This document shows, piece by piece, positions 1 through 11,659 of a stretch of 64,000 nucleotides of DNA. Under the pieces are notes generated by a model. The model had not been told where the DNA came from. It saw only the letters and a list, made by a program, of their open reading frames with translations, and ran no database searches. Position numbers and translations under genes: made by a program. The DNA comes from Musa acuminata AAA Group (taxonomy: Eukaryota; Streptophyta; Magnoliopsida; Zingiberales; Musaceae). The stretch is from NCBI RefSeq assembly GCF_036884655.1, contig NC_088345.1, positions 21,790,501-21,854,500 of the forward strand. Reading direction: 5' to 3'. Each line of letters opens with the position of its first letter. The stretch's first letter is position 1.

Positions 1-2066
1 AAGCTGTGAACATCTATTACCATTAAACACCAAAATACTTCATCACATCCTAATTAGTATCATTCTTCCTAAATAATACCATCATGATGAAGTAAGTCAA
101 ATGGAACTAGGAACCATGTACTGGATCATGAAAGGATTTAACAACTATTTTGGTTACCTTATCTAATAAAACATGATAGAGATATCTAAAAAGGACATGA
201 TGCTTCCATATGTTAGCATAATCACTAGAATACTTAATGTCTACAATATTGCAATACCACCCGACGAAGAGGTTATAAAGGTAGATAGATTTAACATCAT
301 AAATAAAAATCTACTTCGTCGAATGAGATGTATATTTAGAAATGGCATGTGGGTTAGAATGCCTAGAAGAACCGATCCCCCTCAACTTGAACCAGAACCA
401 AAAACACCAATCTTTACGGGTAATCAATCTCCTCCAACTGGTCCCTTTGAGGAATCACACCCAATTGAGCAAGCTCCTTCATCATCTATTGAAGACATAT
501 GGATTTGGATGGATCACTTTGAACAAAGACAAGATCGGCTTGAACATCGCCAAGATTAAATTCTATCTAAGCTGCAGTAGATTCATCGATAGTTTGACAC
601 TCTGTTTAGGTATTTTAATTTTCTACCACCTGAATGAGCATATGTATAATGTAGACACAATTCCTTTTTGTCATGTTGTAAAACTATGTTGTAAACTCTT
701 TATGCTACTCACTTTGATCACAATACTAGTTGCTTTGATATGTTTAAACTAATAGTATCTATGACTTGATGTATTATTTGGTGAGCACTTACGGAATTAG
801 GAATGTTAATAATGGTGATTGAACTTCCTTTTCGGATTTTCTTGATTCTATGATAAATCACTTAATGCTGAAAATCTTATGATACAAATTTTACATGACC
901 CTTCAATAACATGTTGAGAATTGTGTGTCTTGATTTCCATAATGATAAGCATATTTTATCTTCATGATTTTGTTTGAAAAGCTATGGCAAAACTTTGTCC
1001 GAATGCATAAATTTGTTAAACTTCATTTTCGAACTTTTTTGATCCTAACAATGCATGATTTTGTATTTCTCTTCTGGACTTAATGCATTTGTTGAATGGA
1101 GCTTTTATGAGCCTATGTAATATCAAGCTTATTTCATATCAATGCTCCATGATTATTTTTGACATATGAAATTGATTAACAAATGCATCTCTCATGGATT
1201 TACCTTGTGAAAAATGATTTTTAATCGAGAAATGGATTTGATGAAATGAATTCCTTCGTGATAAAGGAAGATTTTTTTTTAATAAACACTTGCAAGGTTT
1301 TAAATTTCACATGTATATCTTGATCCATATGTAAATGAAGCATGATTTAATCTCTTATCATTTTTAACTCAATGGCTTTCCTCCTTCATGCAAAATGTTA
1401 ATGACAAATAAGGAAGAAGTAATGAAAGCTATCTCCTTAATGGACTTTTGAATGATACCATGTCATGATTGCTTGAAAAATAATTTGTATGAATGGTATC
1501 TTATGGTTGAAAAATAACATGAATCTTTACCACACTTATTACTATGCTTGAAATATGCTTGAATCATTCTCCTTTTTGTTGATGATAAAGGGGGAGAAAT
1601 ATGTGGTAAATTGATAGTAGAATGAATTGCTATGATTGTCATATTTGCATTAATGATAAGATATCTAGAGCTTACATTCCAATTTTATAATGTTGATATC
1701 TGGCCATATGATGAATTGTTATGACTACCATATTTGCATCATGTTAAGATATCTGGAGCTTACATTGCAATCTTACAAATTGATATCTTACCATGTGATG
1801 AATTGCTACAATTGCTATCTTTCACATTTGAAATATAAGACTTGAAAATGGATGTCAAGCCTTGACATCGTTTTCAGGAAGATACATCATGATAGGAATC
1901 ATGATGAGAGTATTGATAAGTTTAAATGAACTTAACTTATCAATATGTCTCTTGAATTCAAAGGCTTTGAATTCAAGAATGACTTCTCTCAAGTATGGCA
2001 TACACATAGGAGGAGTTAAGGTTAACTCCGTCGTCCATTTATTGTCATCATAAAAAATTGGGAGAT
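1..2066 (+). mobile_element. 3' internal region of a SIRE-like Copia element (element A), 5' part outside the window
   Basis: This AT-rich stretch lies directly upstream of an LTR start near 2067. It contains the internal polypurine motif GATGATAAAGGGGGAGAAA at 1581-1599, seen also at 22919-22937 in the nearly complete element, and a weakened final polypurine tract (TTGGGAGAT) at 2058-2066. The text at about 1855-2060 (a run of TTGACATC, GATACATCATGATAGG and GGAGTTAAGG) parallels 23245-23450 of that element. It is therefore the post-pol part of a plus-strand SIRE-like element. Apart from the ORF at 173-559 it is non-coding. Confidence 0.7.
173..559 (+). CDS. ORF in the post-pol position of a SIRE-like element, putative plant transposon-protein type
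   Basis: A 128-codon ORF without recognisable enzymatic motifs. The middle, with IDRFNIINKN-like and LLRRMRCIFRNG segments, resembles from memory the extra ORF of unknown function (annotated as putative plant transposon protein) found in some large plant LTR elements. The C-terminal half is rich in Pro, Glu and Ser and ends in a charged EQRQDRLEHRQD segment that could form a short coiled coil. It lies about 1.5 kb upstream of a SIRE-type LTR in the same orientation, the position where SIRE elements carry an extra or envelope-like ORF. No signal peptide or membrane segment is visible. The start is uncertain and the ORF may be a remnant of a longer one. Function is unknown and the family call is tentative. 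Confidence 0.4.
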   Translation: MIEISKKDMMLPYVSIITRILNVYNIAIPPDEEVIKVDRFNIINKNLLRRMRCIFRNGMWVRMPRRTDPPQLEPEPKTPIFTGNQSPPTGPFEESHPIEQAPSSSIEDIWIWMDHFEQRQDRLEHRQD

Positions 2067-2376
2067 TATTGAATCTTGGATTTTAATGATGAAGTCAATT
2101 GTCATTTGGTTATCTAATCCATATATTGATATAAGTGTGCAGGATTAACTACGATGGCAGTACGACATGCAACAAGTATTAAGCCGGAGTCAAGACCAAG
2201 ATCACGTTAGGGGCTCGAGAGTTAGTCGGAAGTCCGAACGATCGTCGGAGGTTCTGCGGGAACAATACGAGAAGTCCAAGAGCTTGCCAAAGAAGCTCGT
2301 CGGAACTCACCAAGAGGATTGTCGCAAGTCTAGGAGTTTGTCGGGAGTCCACCGAAGCATCATCGAGGGTTCGTTG
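2067..2376 (+). mobile_element. Element A 3' LTR, left part (interrupted)
   Basis: Starts TATTGAATCTTGG, matching the family LTR start TGTTGAATCTCGG with TG changed to TA. It runs into the minus-strand element at 2377. The remainder continues at 10655: joining across the CGTTG duplication restores the same order of motifs found uninterrupted at 14821-14930. It is a normal LTR split by a later insertion. Confidence 0.8.
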
Positions 2377-4658
2377 TGTTAGGATCGAGAGCACTAAGAG
2401 GGGGGGGGTGAATTAGTGCAGCGGAAATCTTACAGCGATTTTAAAAACGAAAGCTGCGTTCGTCCGATAAAAAACGATTTCGATATAAAAGCAGAATCAC
2501 AGTGCAGTTTGCGTCTAAGCGCAGTTTTGCGTCTAAGCGCAGTTTGCGTCTAAACACAGTTTGTGTCTAAGCGCAGTTTGCGTCTAAGCACAGTTTGCGT
2601 CTAAGCACAGTTTGCTTCTAAGCGCAGTTTGCGTCTAAACTCAGTTTTACGTCCAAACGCAGTTTTACGTCTAAACGCAATTTTACGTCTAAACGCAGTT
2701 TTGCGTCTAAACGCAGTTTTACGTCTAAACGCAGTTTTACGTCTAAACACAGTTTTATGTCTAAACGTAGTTTTGCGTCTAAACGCAGTTTTACGTCTAA
2801 ACGTAATTTTACGTCTAAATGTAGTTTTGCGTCTAAAAGCAGTTTTGAACCTTGAAAAGAGTTTTACGTAGAAAGCAATTTGCAGTTATAAATGGAATCC
2901 GAATGTAAGCGTAAATTGCAGTGTGAAGATCGTACGAAAACACGATTTACGTTTGAATGAAGATTCTAAAAGATCAGAGCTTAGAAACTCGTTCGTAAAG
3001 GCGCAGAGGGCAGTAGCAATGTAGGAGGTTTGCAGTAATGATAAAGTGCTCAAGGTAAAAGCAAACCAGAGATTTAGAGTGGTTCGGTCAGTCTTGACCT
3101 ACTCCACTTTTGGCTTCCTCCTCCGACGAGGTCACCGACGTCAACTAGCTACCTTCCTTCAATGGGCGAAGGCTAACTGCCCTTTTACAGTTTCTCTCCT
3201 TTTGACAGGCTCAGGAGACAACCTTTACAGATCCTTTCTCTCCTCTCTTTACAACTCAAGACTTGAAGAACAAAAGGAGGAGAACTTTAGGACTTTACAC
3301 AAATTTGAGCTCTTAGAATCACTGAAAAGATCAAGAATTCAGTGTGGATCTATATCTTTTCAGTGCTGAATGGGTGGGGCATTTATAGGCCCCATCCCAG
3401 TTCAAATTTGGAGCTCAAAACGATCAAATCTATCAAATCCCATAATTCCGGGATCAGGCGGTTGCACCTCTTGACTGGAGAGGTTGCACCGCCTGGCAGA
3501 GCTCGGAGACTGAGCCCAGGCGGTTGCACCTCTCTGTCAGAGGCGGTTGCACCGCCTGAGTCTGGCTCGAAGACAGAGCCCCCGGCGGTGCCACCTCTTG
3601 ACTGAGGCGGTTGCACCGCTCTGCCTGAGCTCGAAGACCGAGCTCAGGCGGTGCTACCTCTCTGTCAGGGCGGTTCCACCGCCCAGTCTAGCTCGAAGAC
3701 CGAGCTCTGGGCGGTTGCACCGCCTGGCTGGGGCGGTTGCACCGCCCAGTCTCGCACCCCTGGCGGTTGCACCTCCTGGCCTAGGCGGTTGCACCGCCTG
3801 ATGCAATCAGGGTCCGAATGGTTCACTCCATTCGGCCCAATTTGAATCTTTTCAGGGGCCCAATTGCCCCAAGATTAAGCTAATGGGATCACCTCCCATT
3901 TTCAAGCTTAATCATCGTGCTAACTACGATTAACTCTAAGACAACTTCTACAGCTATGCTCCGATGCGTCAATCGCTTCTTCCGGCGAGTTTCCGGCGAA
4001 CTTCCGTCGATCATTCGATAAACCCTCGGTGATCCTTCTGCGGACATCCGGCATACTCTTGGACTTTGCGACGATCCACTTGGCGAGTTCCGACGAGCTT
4101 CGCTTGGCAAGCTTCTGGACTTCTCGGATCTGTTCTCGCTGAACCTCCGACGACCGTCCGAACTTCCGTCGAACTCTCGAACTCCCAATGTGATCATGAT
4201 CTTGACTCCGGCGCAACACCTGCTGCTTGTCTTACTCTCATCGTAGTTAATCCTGCACACTTAAAACAAAACTTCGATCGAGACAATTAATCCTAAGCAA
4301 TTAACCAAGTTGTCCGATATGTCATTGGTCCCTCGACGCTTCGTCCGATTCTTCGGCGCATCGTCCTCTTCTGCAGCCTATTGCCCAATCGGCCAGTTGA
4401 CTCCGCAACTCCGATATCCTTGGCACAATACCCGCTCTTCTTGGCCCGATGCCCGATTCCATGGCCCGAAGCCTTCTATCGATACGTCGACCGATCCACT
4501 GGCCCGACGTCCAATCTTCTGACATGTTCCTTCGGCACAACATGATTTTCCTGCTTTAATTGTCTCATCCTGATCGAAGCATCCTGCGTCACTCAAAACG
4601 CAGATTAAATCATAAACATATATCAAGTAGTTTCATCATCAAAATACGAGATTCAACA
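2377..4658 (-). repeat. 3' LTR of the minus-strand gag-only element (2282 bp)
   Basis: On the plus strand it begins TGTTAGGATCGAGAGC and ends GAGATTCAACA. In plus-strand order it holds a G-run at about 2400, the 18-bp array (about 2510-2860), the conserved leader with its hairpin (3150-3174), a TATA-like box read from the minus strand (3380-3387), and an array of GGCGGTTGCACCGCC-type palindromes (about 3450-3810). The right LTR has the same order, so both ends descend from one sequence. Confidence 0.93.
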
Positions 4659-7368
4659 ATCTCCCCCTTTTTGATGATGACAACCACTTGATGACGGAGT
4701 TAAACTTAACTCCCGGAGTTTAAACAAACTCCCCCTATCAATATGCCATATTGATAGAACCTTGAATTCAAACTGAATTCAAGTCATTGCAATATTCATC
4801 ATGAATACTTGCAACACGTCAACATGAACATATGCATAAACTTTATGCATCACATGTCATGTCATCAACATACTTCTCCCCCTTTGTCATCAACAAAAAG
4901 GAGAAGTATCACAATTAATCGTTTGTGTGTGATATTGGTTCAACTCATTGCATGAAAATCATAATATCAAGTTTTATCATCATGCAATCTTGTAGCTAGA
5001 AGATTTAGCAAGTGTTACATCATGCTTAGAACATTCATGCTATCAAGTTTTAGATATGCAAGTTTTATAGCATATAAGATAGCACTTTTGGTAATGTTCA
5101 AGATAGGAAGTTCTACATCATGCAAGCTAGCAAATTAGAGATGTTCAAGAAGGCAACTCTTGATTCTTGAAAATTTTGCTCACTTTGCTAGATGCGCAAG
5201 TTAGCATTTTTGCCTCTTGAGATAGGCAAGATAGCACATTTGCTTCTTTTGAGATAGCAACTTTTTGCTTCTCTTTAGACCAACAAGCTAGCAATTTTTA
5301 CGATATACAAGTTTCACAATATATAAGCTAGCAAAAATTTCGAAAGCAAATGCAAGATAGCTTTCTTGTGTAAGCTCATGATTCTTGCTTCATATTGCAA
5401 TGTGCAAATTGTAAGTTTTGCTTCTTGAGATATTCAAGATAGTGATGTTCAAGAAGACAATTTTTCTTCTTGAAATAAGCAAGTTAGCAATCTTTGCTAC
5501 TTAAAATAGGCAAGCTAGCAATCAAGTTTTTGCATCTTCTTGACTTGTACAAGCTAGCTATCTCCCCCTTTGTCATTGTAAAAAAGAAAGAGAGAATACA
5601 GTTTTGTAGTTCTTTTTTCCTTTTTCACTATTTCAAAATCATGACAAAGGATGAATAATCAAGTTATGAATGTGAAGACAATTTTTCATCATGAATATTT
5701 TATCATTGCATGCATCATTATCATAAGTTGAAGTATTACATGCATGATATCATATCACCATTAATAATTACATTAATGTTTCAATATAACAATTTCTTCT
5801 CAAAATGTGTAACTTGGCACTCATAGCATTTTAAATCATGATTTACATCACATCATAATTAGAAAGCACAAGTATTGCATGCATAATTGCACATCATAAA
5901 TGTTTCATATCATGATGGTATCAATTTTGTCAAATTATATCCTACCATGCATGATCAAAACTTCTCCCTATTTTATCATTGAAAACAAGAAAAAAGTAGG
6001 GGGAAGAGCATAAAAGTGTTAAATATTTCAATCATTTCAAGACATTTACATCATAGATCAAGTCATGATTCGTGATTCATCATAAAGCAAGTTAGTTTTC
6101 AATCATCACATAAGGCATTTAAGAAATTTTTGAAACATAGGAGACTGATTAATTTAAGCATACAATGTTTCAATCCAATTCAAGTCATGAATATCAATGC
6201 TTTCATATTGTGAGTATCAATTCATGAATACCACAAGATATTATTTGTGACTTCAATTTTGCAAGATCAAGATTATGATTTAGATAAAACTTATTCAAAT
6301 CAAATCATTAACTTGAAATTCATAATCAAGTCATTAAAATTAATTTCGAGATTCACAAAATATCATGAAATCATTAATCTCGATCAGATGGGAAAAGCAT
6401 TTTTTTTTTTTAAGAGATTCTTTTTCATCTAAGCATGCCTTAGTCTTTATATGTCAAATTAAGATAAGCATGAAAGTTCAAGACATAAGGCAAAGAAATC
6501 TTGTATTATGAAATATATGATATCAAGGCTCATGATTCATTCGAAAAGATATAGTACAAAGAGCAACTTGAAACATTCTTATCAAGATCACATTTTAAAA
6601 TATTCCAAGTTTCAAGATATCAATATGACACTTCATTGAATTGCATTTCATTTGAAGAACTCCTTTTTGATAAATGTAGGGAGCATAATGAACGATTTTG
6701 ATTTATAAAGAGCTTCATGTTATAATTATCAAGATCATGATTATGATTATTCTCTTTAGCAAAGAATCACAAAAGCACTTTATTTTTGCATAAGAAATCT
6801 CATTGTATTATGATTTATAAATTCTTTTTCTACACATGAATCATAGGAGATATGAATGTGAAACAAATCTTTGCAAGCAAAAACACTATCATTCATATTT
6901 CAAGATGGAATTTATAAGCAGGAATCATTTCATCAAATCCATTTTAGAAAAATATTTTTCATAAGTGTATGAGAGAATCTGATTGTTAGGATACCAATTG
7001 TTAAGTGAATCCGAAAATGAAATTAACACTTTCATATATTCAGACCTGATTTTTGCTATAGATCTTGAAATTAAATCAAGAAGATCAAACAAGCTCATGA
7101 TCATGGATAACTTAAAATCTTATGCATAAAATTATTAATAACCATTTAATATTACATCTTTATGCATTACTTTAAATCAAACGTGATTTCATTCAACAAT
7201 GATACACATTATTACTTCTTAACCATGATCAAAATCATTTTATTTGTTTATCATGCAATATTATCATTTTCGAAATTATCAGCATGATCATAATTTTTTT
7301 GTATTTTTATTTTTAAACATGTAATTTTCAAGAAAATTAATTCTAAAAGAAAACATATCATGAAAGCA
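4659..7368 (-). mobile_element. Non-coding internal region of the gag-only element, with polypurine tract and repeated motifs
   Basis: No ORF of note. The true polypurine tract abuts the LTR (plus-strand ATCTCCCCCTTTTTGATG from 4659). Two further copies of the same purine-rich motif lie inside, at 4874-4891 and 5561-5576. Between about 5040 and 5560 AAGCTAGCAA-like motifs recur. The block at about 5900-6500 is matched in inverse orientation by 63430-63900 of the other gag-only element, so this non-coding DNA is a stable part of the family. Confidence 0.75.
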
Positions 7369-8379
7369 TCAAGTAATTTTAAAATAAACCAAAGGCATTT
7401 TAATTACCTCAATGTCGTAGGCTAGTAAGGCGTAGTTTGCCGCCTTGCTTTTGTTGACTTTCTCGTCTTCAGAGGAGCTCGATTCATCCCAATTTTTGTT
7501 CTTCTTCTTGCGTTTAAAGCAAGTAGTTCCATTCTTTTTGCTTTTTAATTTTCGTTTCATTTGTAGTTTAAGTTCACCATCACTTGAGCTTACGCTCGAG
7601 TGGTCTTCAAATGTTCTATGTCCCAAATCCTTCCTGTTCTTTGGAAGGTTGGTTTGTTCATCATTGTCCTCATCACTTGAGTCATCGCTCAAGTGGCATT
7701 CATTTGTCCAGTGTTCCAAATCCTTCCTGTTCTTTGGAAGGTGATTATGTTCAACATGTTCATCATGTGCATTGTGCACCATTTCATATGTCATCAATGA
7801 ACCAATTAGTTCTTCAAGTGGTAAGTTGTTTAGATTTTTAGCTTCTTGAATAGCAGTTACTTTTGAATCCCAAGTTTTAGAAAGTGAGCGCAAAACTTTG
7901 TTAACGAGTTCAAAATCCGAAAAGCTTTCACCAAGTGATTTCAAACCATTGACGACATCCGTAAAACGGGTGTACATGTCAACAATGGTTTCGCTTGGTT
8001 TCATATGAAAAAGCTCGAAATCATGCAGTAAAATATTAACTTTCGAGTCTTTGACTCTACTAGTTCCCTCGTGCATGATTTCAAGAGTGCGCCAAATATC
8101 GAAAGCCGTTTCGCACAAAGAAACCCGATTGAACTCATTTTTGTCCAAAGCGCAAAATAAGGCATTCATAGCCTTTGCGTTTAAAGAAAAATACTTCTTC
8201 TCTAAATCCGACCATTCGTTCATCGGTTTAGAGGGAAGTTGAAAACCGTTTTCAACGATATTCCATAAATCCAGATTTAGAGAAATTAAGAAAACTCTCA
8301 TTCAAGTTTTCCAATAAGTGTAGTCCAATCCGTTAAAGAACGGTGGACGAAAGACCGAAAAGCCCTCTTGAAGAGCCAT
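7369..8379 (-). pseudogene. Gag (UBN2-type) pseudogene lacking the zinc knuckle
   Basis: The reading frame starts at ATG 8379, just inside the primer-binding site, meets one in-frame TGA about 75 bp later (position 8302-8304, where related copies have CGA for Arg) and stays open to 7369 for another 310 codons. It matches the Gag of the element at 18005 over the capsid-like core, sharing LNAKAMNALFCALDKNEF, the TRFTDVVNGL segment and EELIGSLMTYEM. The CX2CX4HX4C zinc knuckle present there is missing. An LPKNRKDL-containing segment is present twice in tandem. The product would be a nucleocapsid-deficient Gag if the stop were read through; more likely it is non-functional. Confidence 0.85.
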
Positions 8380-8415
8380 TTCTCTCGGGTGTAAATCCGA
8401 AATGAGAAATACCCC

Positions 8416-8428
8416 GCTCTGATACCAA
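8416..8428 (-). other. Primer-binding site of the gag-only element
   Basis: Read on the minus strand it is TTGGTATCAGAGC, two bases inside the 5' LTR end, complementary to the 3' end of initiator methionine tRNA as is usual for plant Copia elements. It fixes the orientation of the element. Confidence 0.92.
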
Positions 8429-8429
8429 T

Positions 8430-10654
8430 TGTTAGGATCGAGAGCACTAAGAGGGGGGGTGAATTGGTGCAGCGGAAATCTTACAGCGATTTTAAAAACG
8501 AAAGCTGCGTTCGTCCGATAAAAAATGATTTCGATATAAAAGCAGAATCACAGTGCAGTTTGCATCTAAGCGCAGTTTTGCGTCTAAGCGCAGTTTGCGT
8601 CTAAACACAGTTTGCGTCTAAGCGCAGTTTGCGTCTAAGCACAGTTTGCGTCTAAGCGCAGTTTGCGTCTAAACTCAGTTTTACGTCCAAACGCAATTTT
8701 ACGTCTAAACGCAGTTTTACGTCTAAACGCAGTTTTGCGTCTAAACGTAGTTTTACGTCTAAACGCAGTTTTGCGTCTAAATGTAGTTTTACGTCTAAAC
8801 GCAGTTTTGCGTCTAAACGCAATTTTACGTCTAAACATAATTTTACGTCTAAATGTAGTTTTGCGTCTAAAAGCAATTTTGAACCTTGAAAAGCGTTTTA
8901 CGTAGAAAGCAATTTGCAGTTATAAATGGAATCCGAATGTAAGCGTAAACTGCAGTGTGAAGATCGTACGAAAACACGATTTACGTTTGAATGCAGATTC
9001 TGAAAGATCAGAGCTTAGAAACTCGTTCGTAAAGGCGCAGAGGGCAGTAGCAATGTAGGAGGTTTGCAGTAATGATAAAGTGCTCAAGGTAAAAGCAAAC
9101 CAGAGATTTAGAGTGGTTCGGTCAGTCTTGACCTACTCCACTTTTGGCTTCCTCCTCCGACGAGGTCACCGACGTCAACTAGCTGCCTTCCTTCAATGGG
9201 CGAAGGCTAACTGCCCTTTTACAGTTTCTCTCCTTTTGACAGGCTCAGGAGACAACCTTTACAGATCCTTTCTCTCCTCTCTTTACAACTCAAGACTTGA
9301 AGAACAGAAGGAGGAGAACTTTAGGACTTTACACAAATTTGAGCTCTTAGAATCACTGAAAAGATCAAGAATTCAGTGTGGATCTGTATCTTTTCAGTGC
9401 TGAATGGGTGGGGCATTTATAGGCCCCATCCCAGTTCAAATTTGGAGCTCAAAACGATCAAATCGATCAAATCCCAGAATTCCGGGATCAGGCGGTAGCA
9501 CCTCTTGACTGGAGAGGTTGCACCGCCTGGCAGAGCTCGGAGACTGAGCCCAGGCGGTGGCACCTCTCTGTCAGAGGCGGTTGCACTGCCTGAGTCTGGC
9601 TCGAAGACAGAGCCCCCGGCGGTGCCACCTCTTGACTGAGGCGGTTGCACCGCTCTGCCAGAGCTCGAAGACCGAGCTCAGGCGGTGCTACCTCTCTGTC
9701 AGGGCGGTTCCACCGCCCAGTCTAGCTCGAAGACCGAGCTCTGGGCGGTTGCACCGCCTAGTCTCGCACCCCTGGCGGTTGCACCTCCTGGCCTAGGCGG
9801 TTGCACCGCCTAGTGTAATCAGGGTCCGAATGGTTCGCTCCATTCGGCCCAATTTGAATCTTTTCAGGGGCCCAATTGCCCCAAGATTAAGCTAATGGGA
9901 TCACCTCCCATTTTCAAGCTTAATCATCGTGCTAACTACGATTAACTCTAAGACAACTTCTGCAGCTATGCTCCGATGCGTCAATCGCTTCTTCCGGCGA
10001 GTTTCCGGCGAACTTCCGTCGATCATCCGATAAACCCTCGGTGATCCTTCTGCGGACATCCGGCATACTCCTGGACTTTGCGACGATCCACTTGGCGAGT
10101 TCCGACGAGCTTCGCTTGGCAAGCTTCTGGACTTCTCGGATCTGTTCTCGCTGAACCTCCGACGACCGTCCGAACTTCCGTCGAACTCTCGAACTCCCAA
10201 CGTGATCATGATCTTGACTCCGGCGCAACACCTGCTGCTTGTCTTACTCTCATCGTAGTTAATCCTGCACACTTAAAACAAAACTTCGATCGAGACAATT
10301 AATCCTAAGCAATTAACCAAGTTGTCCGATATGTCATTGGTCCCTCGACGCTTCGTCCGATTCTTCGGCGCATCGTCCTCTTCTGCAGCCTATTGCCCAA
10401 TCGGCCAGTTGACTCTGCAACTCCGATATCCTTGGCACAATACCCGCTCTTCTTGGCCCGATGCCCGCCTTCTGTCGATACGTCGACCGATCCACCAGCT
10501 CGACGTCCAATCTTCTGACATGTTCCTTCGGCACAACATGATTTTCCTGCTTTAATTGTCTCATCCTGATCGAAGCATCCTGCGTCACTCAAAATGCAGA
10601 TTAAATCATAAACATATATCAAGTAGTTTCATCATCAAAATACGAGATTCAACA
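8430..10654 (-). repeat. 5' LTR of the minus-strand gag-only element (2225 bp)
   Basis: Begins TGTTAGGATCGAGAGC, ends GAGATTCAACA on the plus strand. The 18-bp array is at about 8560-8880, the leader hairpin at 9184-9208, the TATA-like box at 9414-9421 and the palindromic repeats at about 9480-9815. It differs from the left LTR by scattered substitutions and small indels in the repeats, so the insertion is old enough to have diverged yet still easily aligned. Confidence 0.93.
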
Positions 10655-11659
10655 CGTTGGATGTTCGCTGGAAGTTCGCCGGAAGCTCGTTGGAAGAAGT
10701 GATTGACACACCGAAACACGATTTGCAGTATTGATGTCTTAATTGTCATAGTTAGCATATAGATTAAGTTAGGATTGAGAGGTGATCCCATCAACTTAAT
10801 ATGGGGCCAATTGGGCCCTTGGCAGACCCAAATTGGGCCGAATGAATCAGCCCATTTGGACCCAGAATTCTTGGCCAGCAATGGCACCGTCCAGGAGACT
10901 CGATCTCCTAGGAGTTCTGGGCGGTAGTACCGCCCTAGTCAGGCAATGGTACCACCAAAGCTCAGTCTCCGAGCTTTGTCAGGTGGTAGTACTGCCTAGA
11001 CTGAGTGGTGGTACCACTCAGTGATAGATAACAAGCGGTAGTACCGCCCAGTTATGGCGATGGTACTGCCAGGACCTCGAAAATATGGGAATGGACACTT
11101 TTGAGCTTCAAATTCAAATTGATTGGGGCCTATATAAACCCCACCCTTTCTACATAAAAGGGCTATGAAAGATTGCTTTTATTCTGAGTATTTAAGAGCT
11201 TAAATTGTTGTAAAAACTAGAGTTCTTCTTCCTATTTCTTTTTAAGTGTTGATCATTCAAGAGAGGAGTGAAAACTTGTAAGGGTTGTCTCCTAAGCCCG
11301 TCAAAAGGAGAAAAGTTGTAAAAGGGTAGTTGGCCTACGCCTATTGAAAGAAGGCCTTTAGTGGACGTCAGTGACCTCGTTGGAGGAGGAAGCCAAAAGT
11401 GGATGTAGGTTAAGATTGACCGAACCACTCTAAATCTCAGTTTGCATTTATTTTCTGCTCTTTATCGTAACTGCAAACTGCCTTCATTGCTTTACATCAA
11501 CTACACTTCTGCTTGCTCTCAATGTAAAAGATCTTTCCGAAATGGTTTTCATCGAAATCAGATTTTAACGTATGAAATTCATTTTAACTGACAAAAGTTT
11601 TCCGCTGCACTAATTCACACCCCCCCTCCCCCCTCCTCTTAGTGCTCTTGATCCTAACA
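10655..11659 (+). mobile_element. Element A 3' LTR, right part
   Basis: Resumes element A's LTR after the CGTTG duplication and ends with GATCCTAACA at 11659. It has its own TATA box (TATATAAA, 11131-11138), the conserved leader with hairpin at 11332-11356, and a C-rich end, but lacks the 18-bp array. This is a more divergent LTR subtype than those at 15712 or 38677. Immediately after its end the sequence reads as Copia protease. Confidence 0.82.

Larger units (their letters stand above)
2377..10654 (-). mobile_element. Complete minus-strand gag-only (non-autonomous) SIRE-like retrotransposon
   Basis: Bounded by identical 5-bp duplications CGTTG at 2372-2376 and 10655-10659. The LTRs are 2377-4658 (3') and 8430-10654 (5'), both TG...CA. 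The primer-binding site, complementary to initiator Met-tRNA, is at 8416-8428 and the polypurine tract at about 4659-4681. Between them there is only a gag pseudogene (8379-7369) and about 2.7 kb of AT-rich non-coding DNA; no protease, integrase, reverse transcriptase or RNase H is seen in any frame. It lies inside the 3' LTR of element A. The shared LTR ends suggest it was moved in trans by enzymes of a SIRE element such as the one at 15712-25630. Confidence 0.92.

Noticed and set aside
2629..2871. ORFs of repeated VLRLNA-type hexapeptides (also at 8663, 17494, 25116, 40526)
   Set aside because: They are translations of the 18-bp LTR array, open on both strands because the period is a multiple of three; not genes.
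3383..3845. Overlapping Pro/Gly/Arg-rich ORFs in the palindromic U3 arrays (also around 9417, 16297, 24007, 35300, 39402)
   Set aside because: Open frames result from GC-rich repeats without stops in several frames; no domain and no consistent frame between copies.
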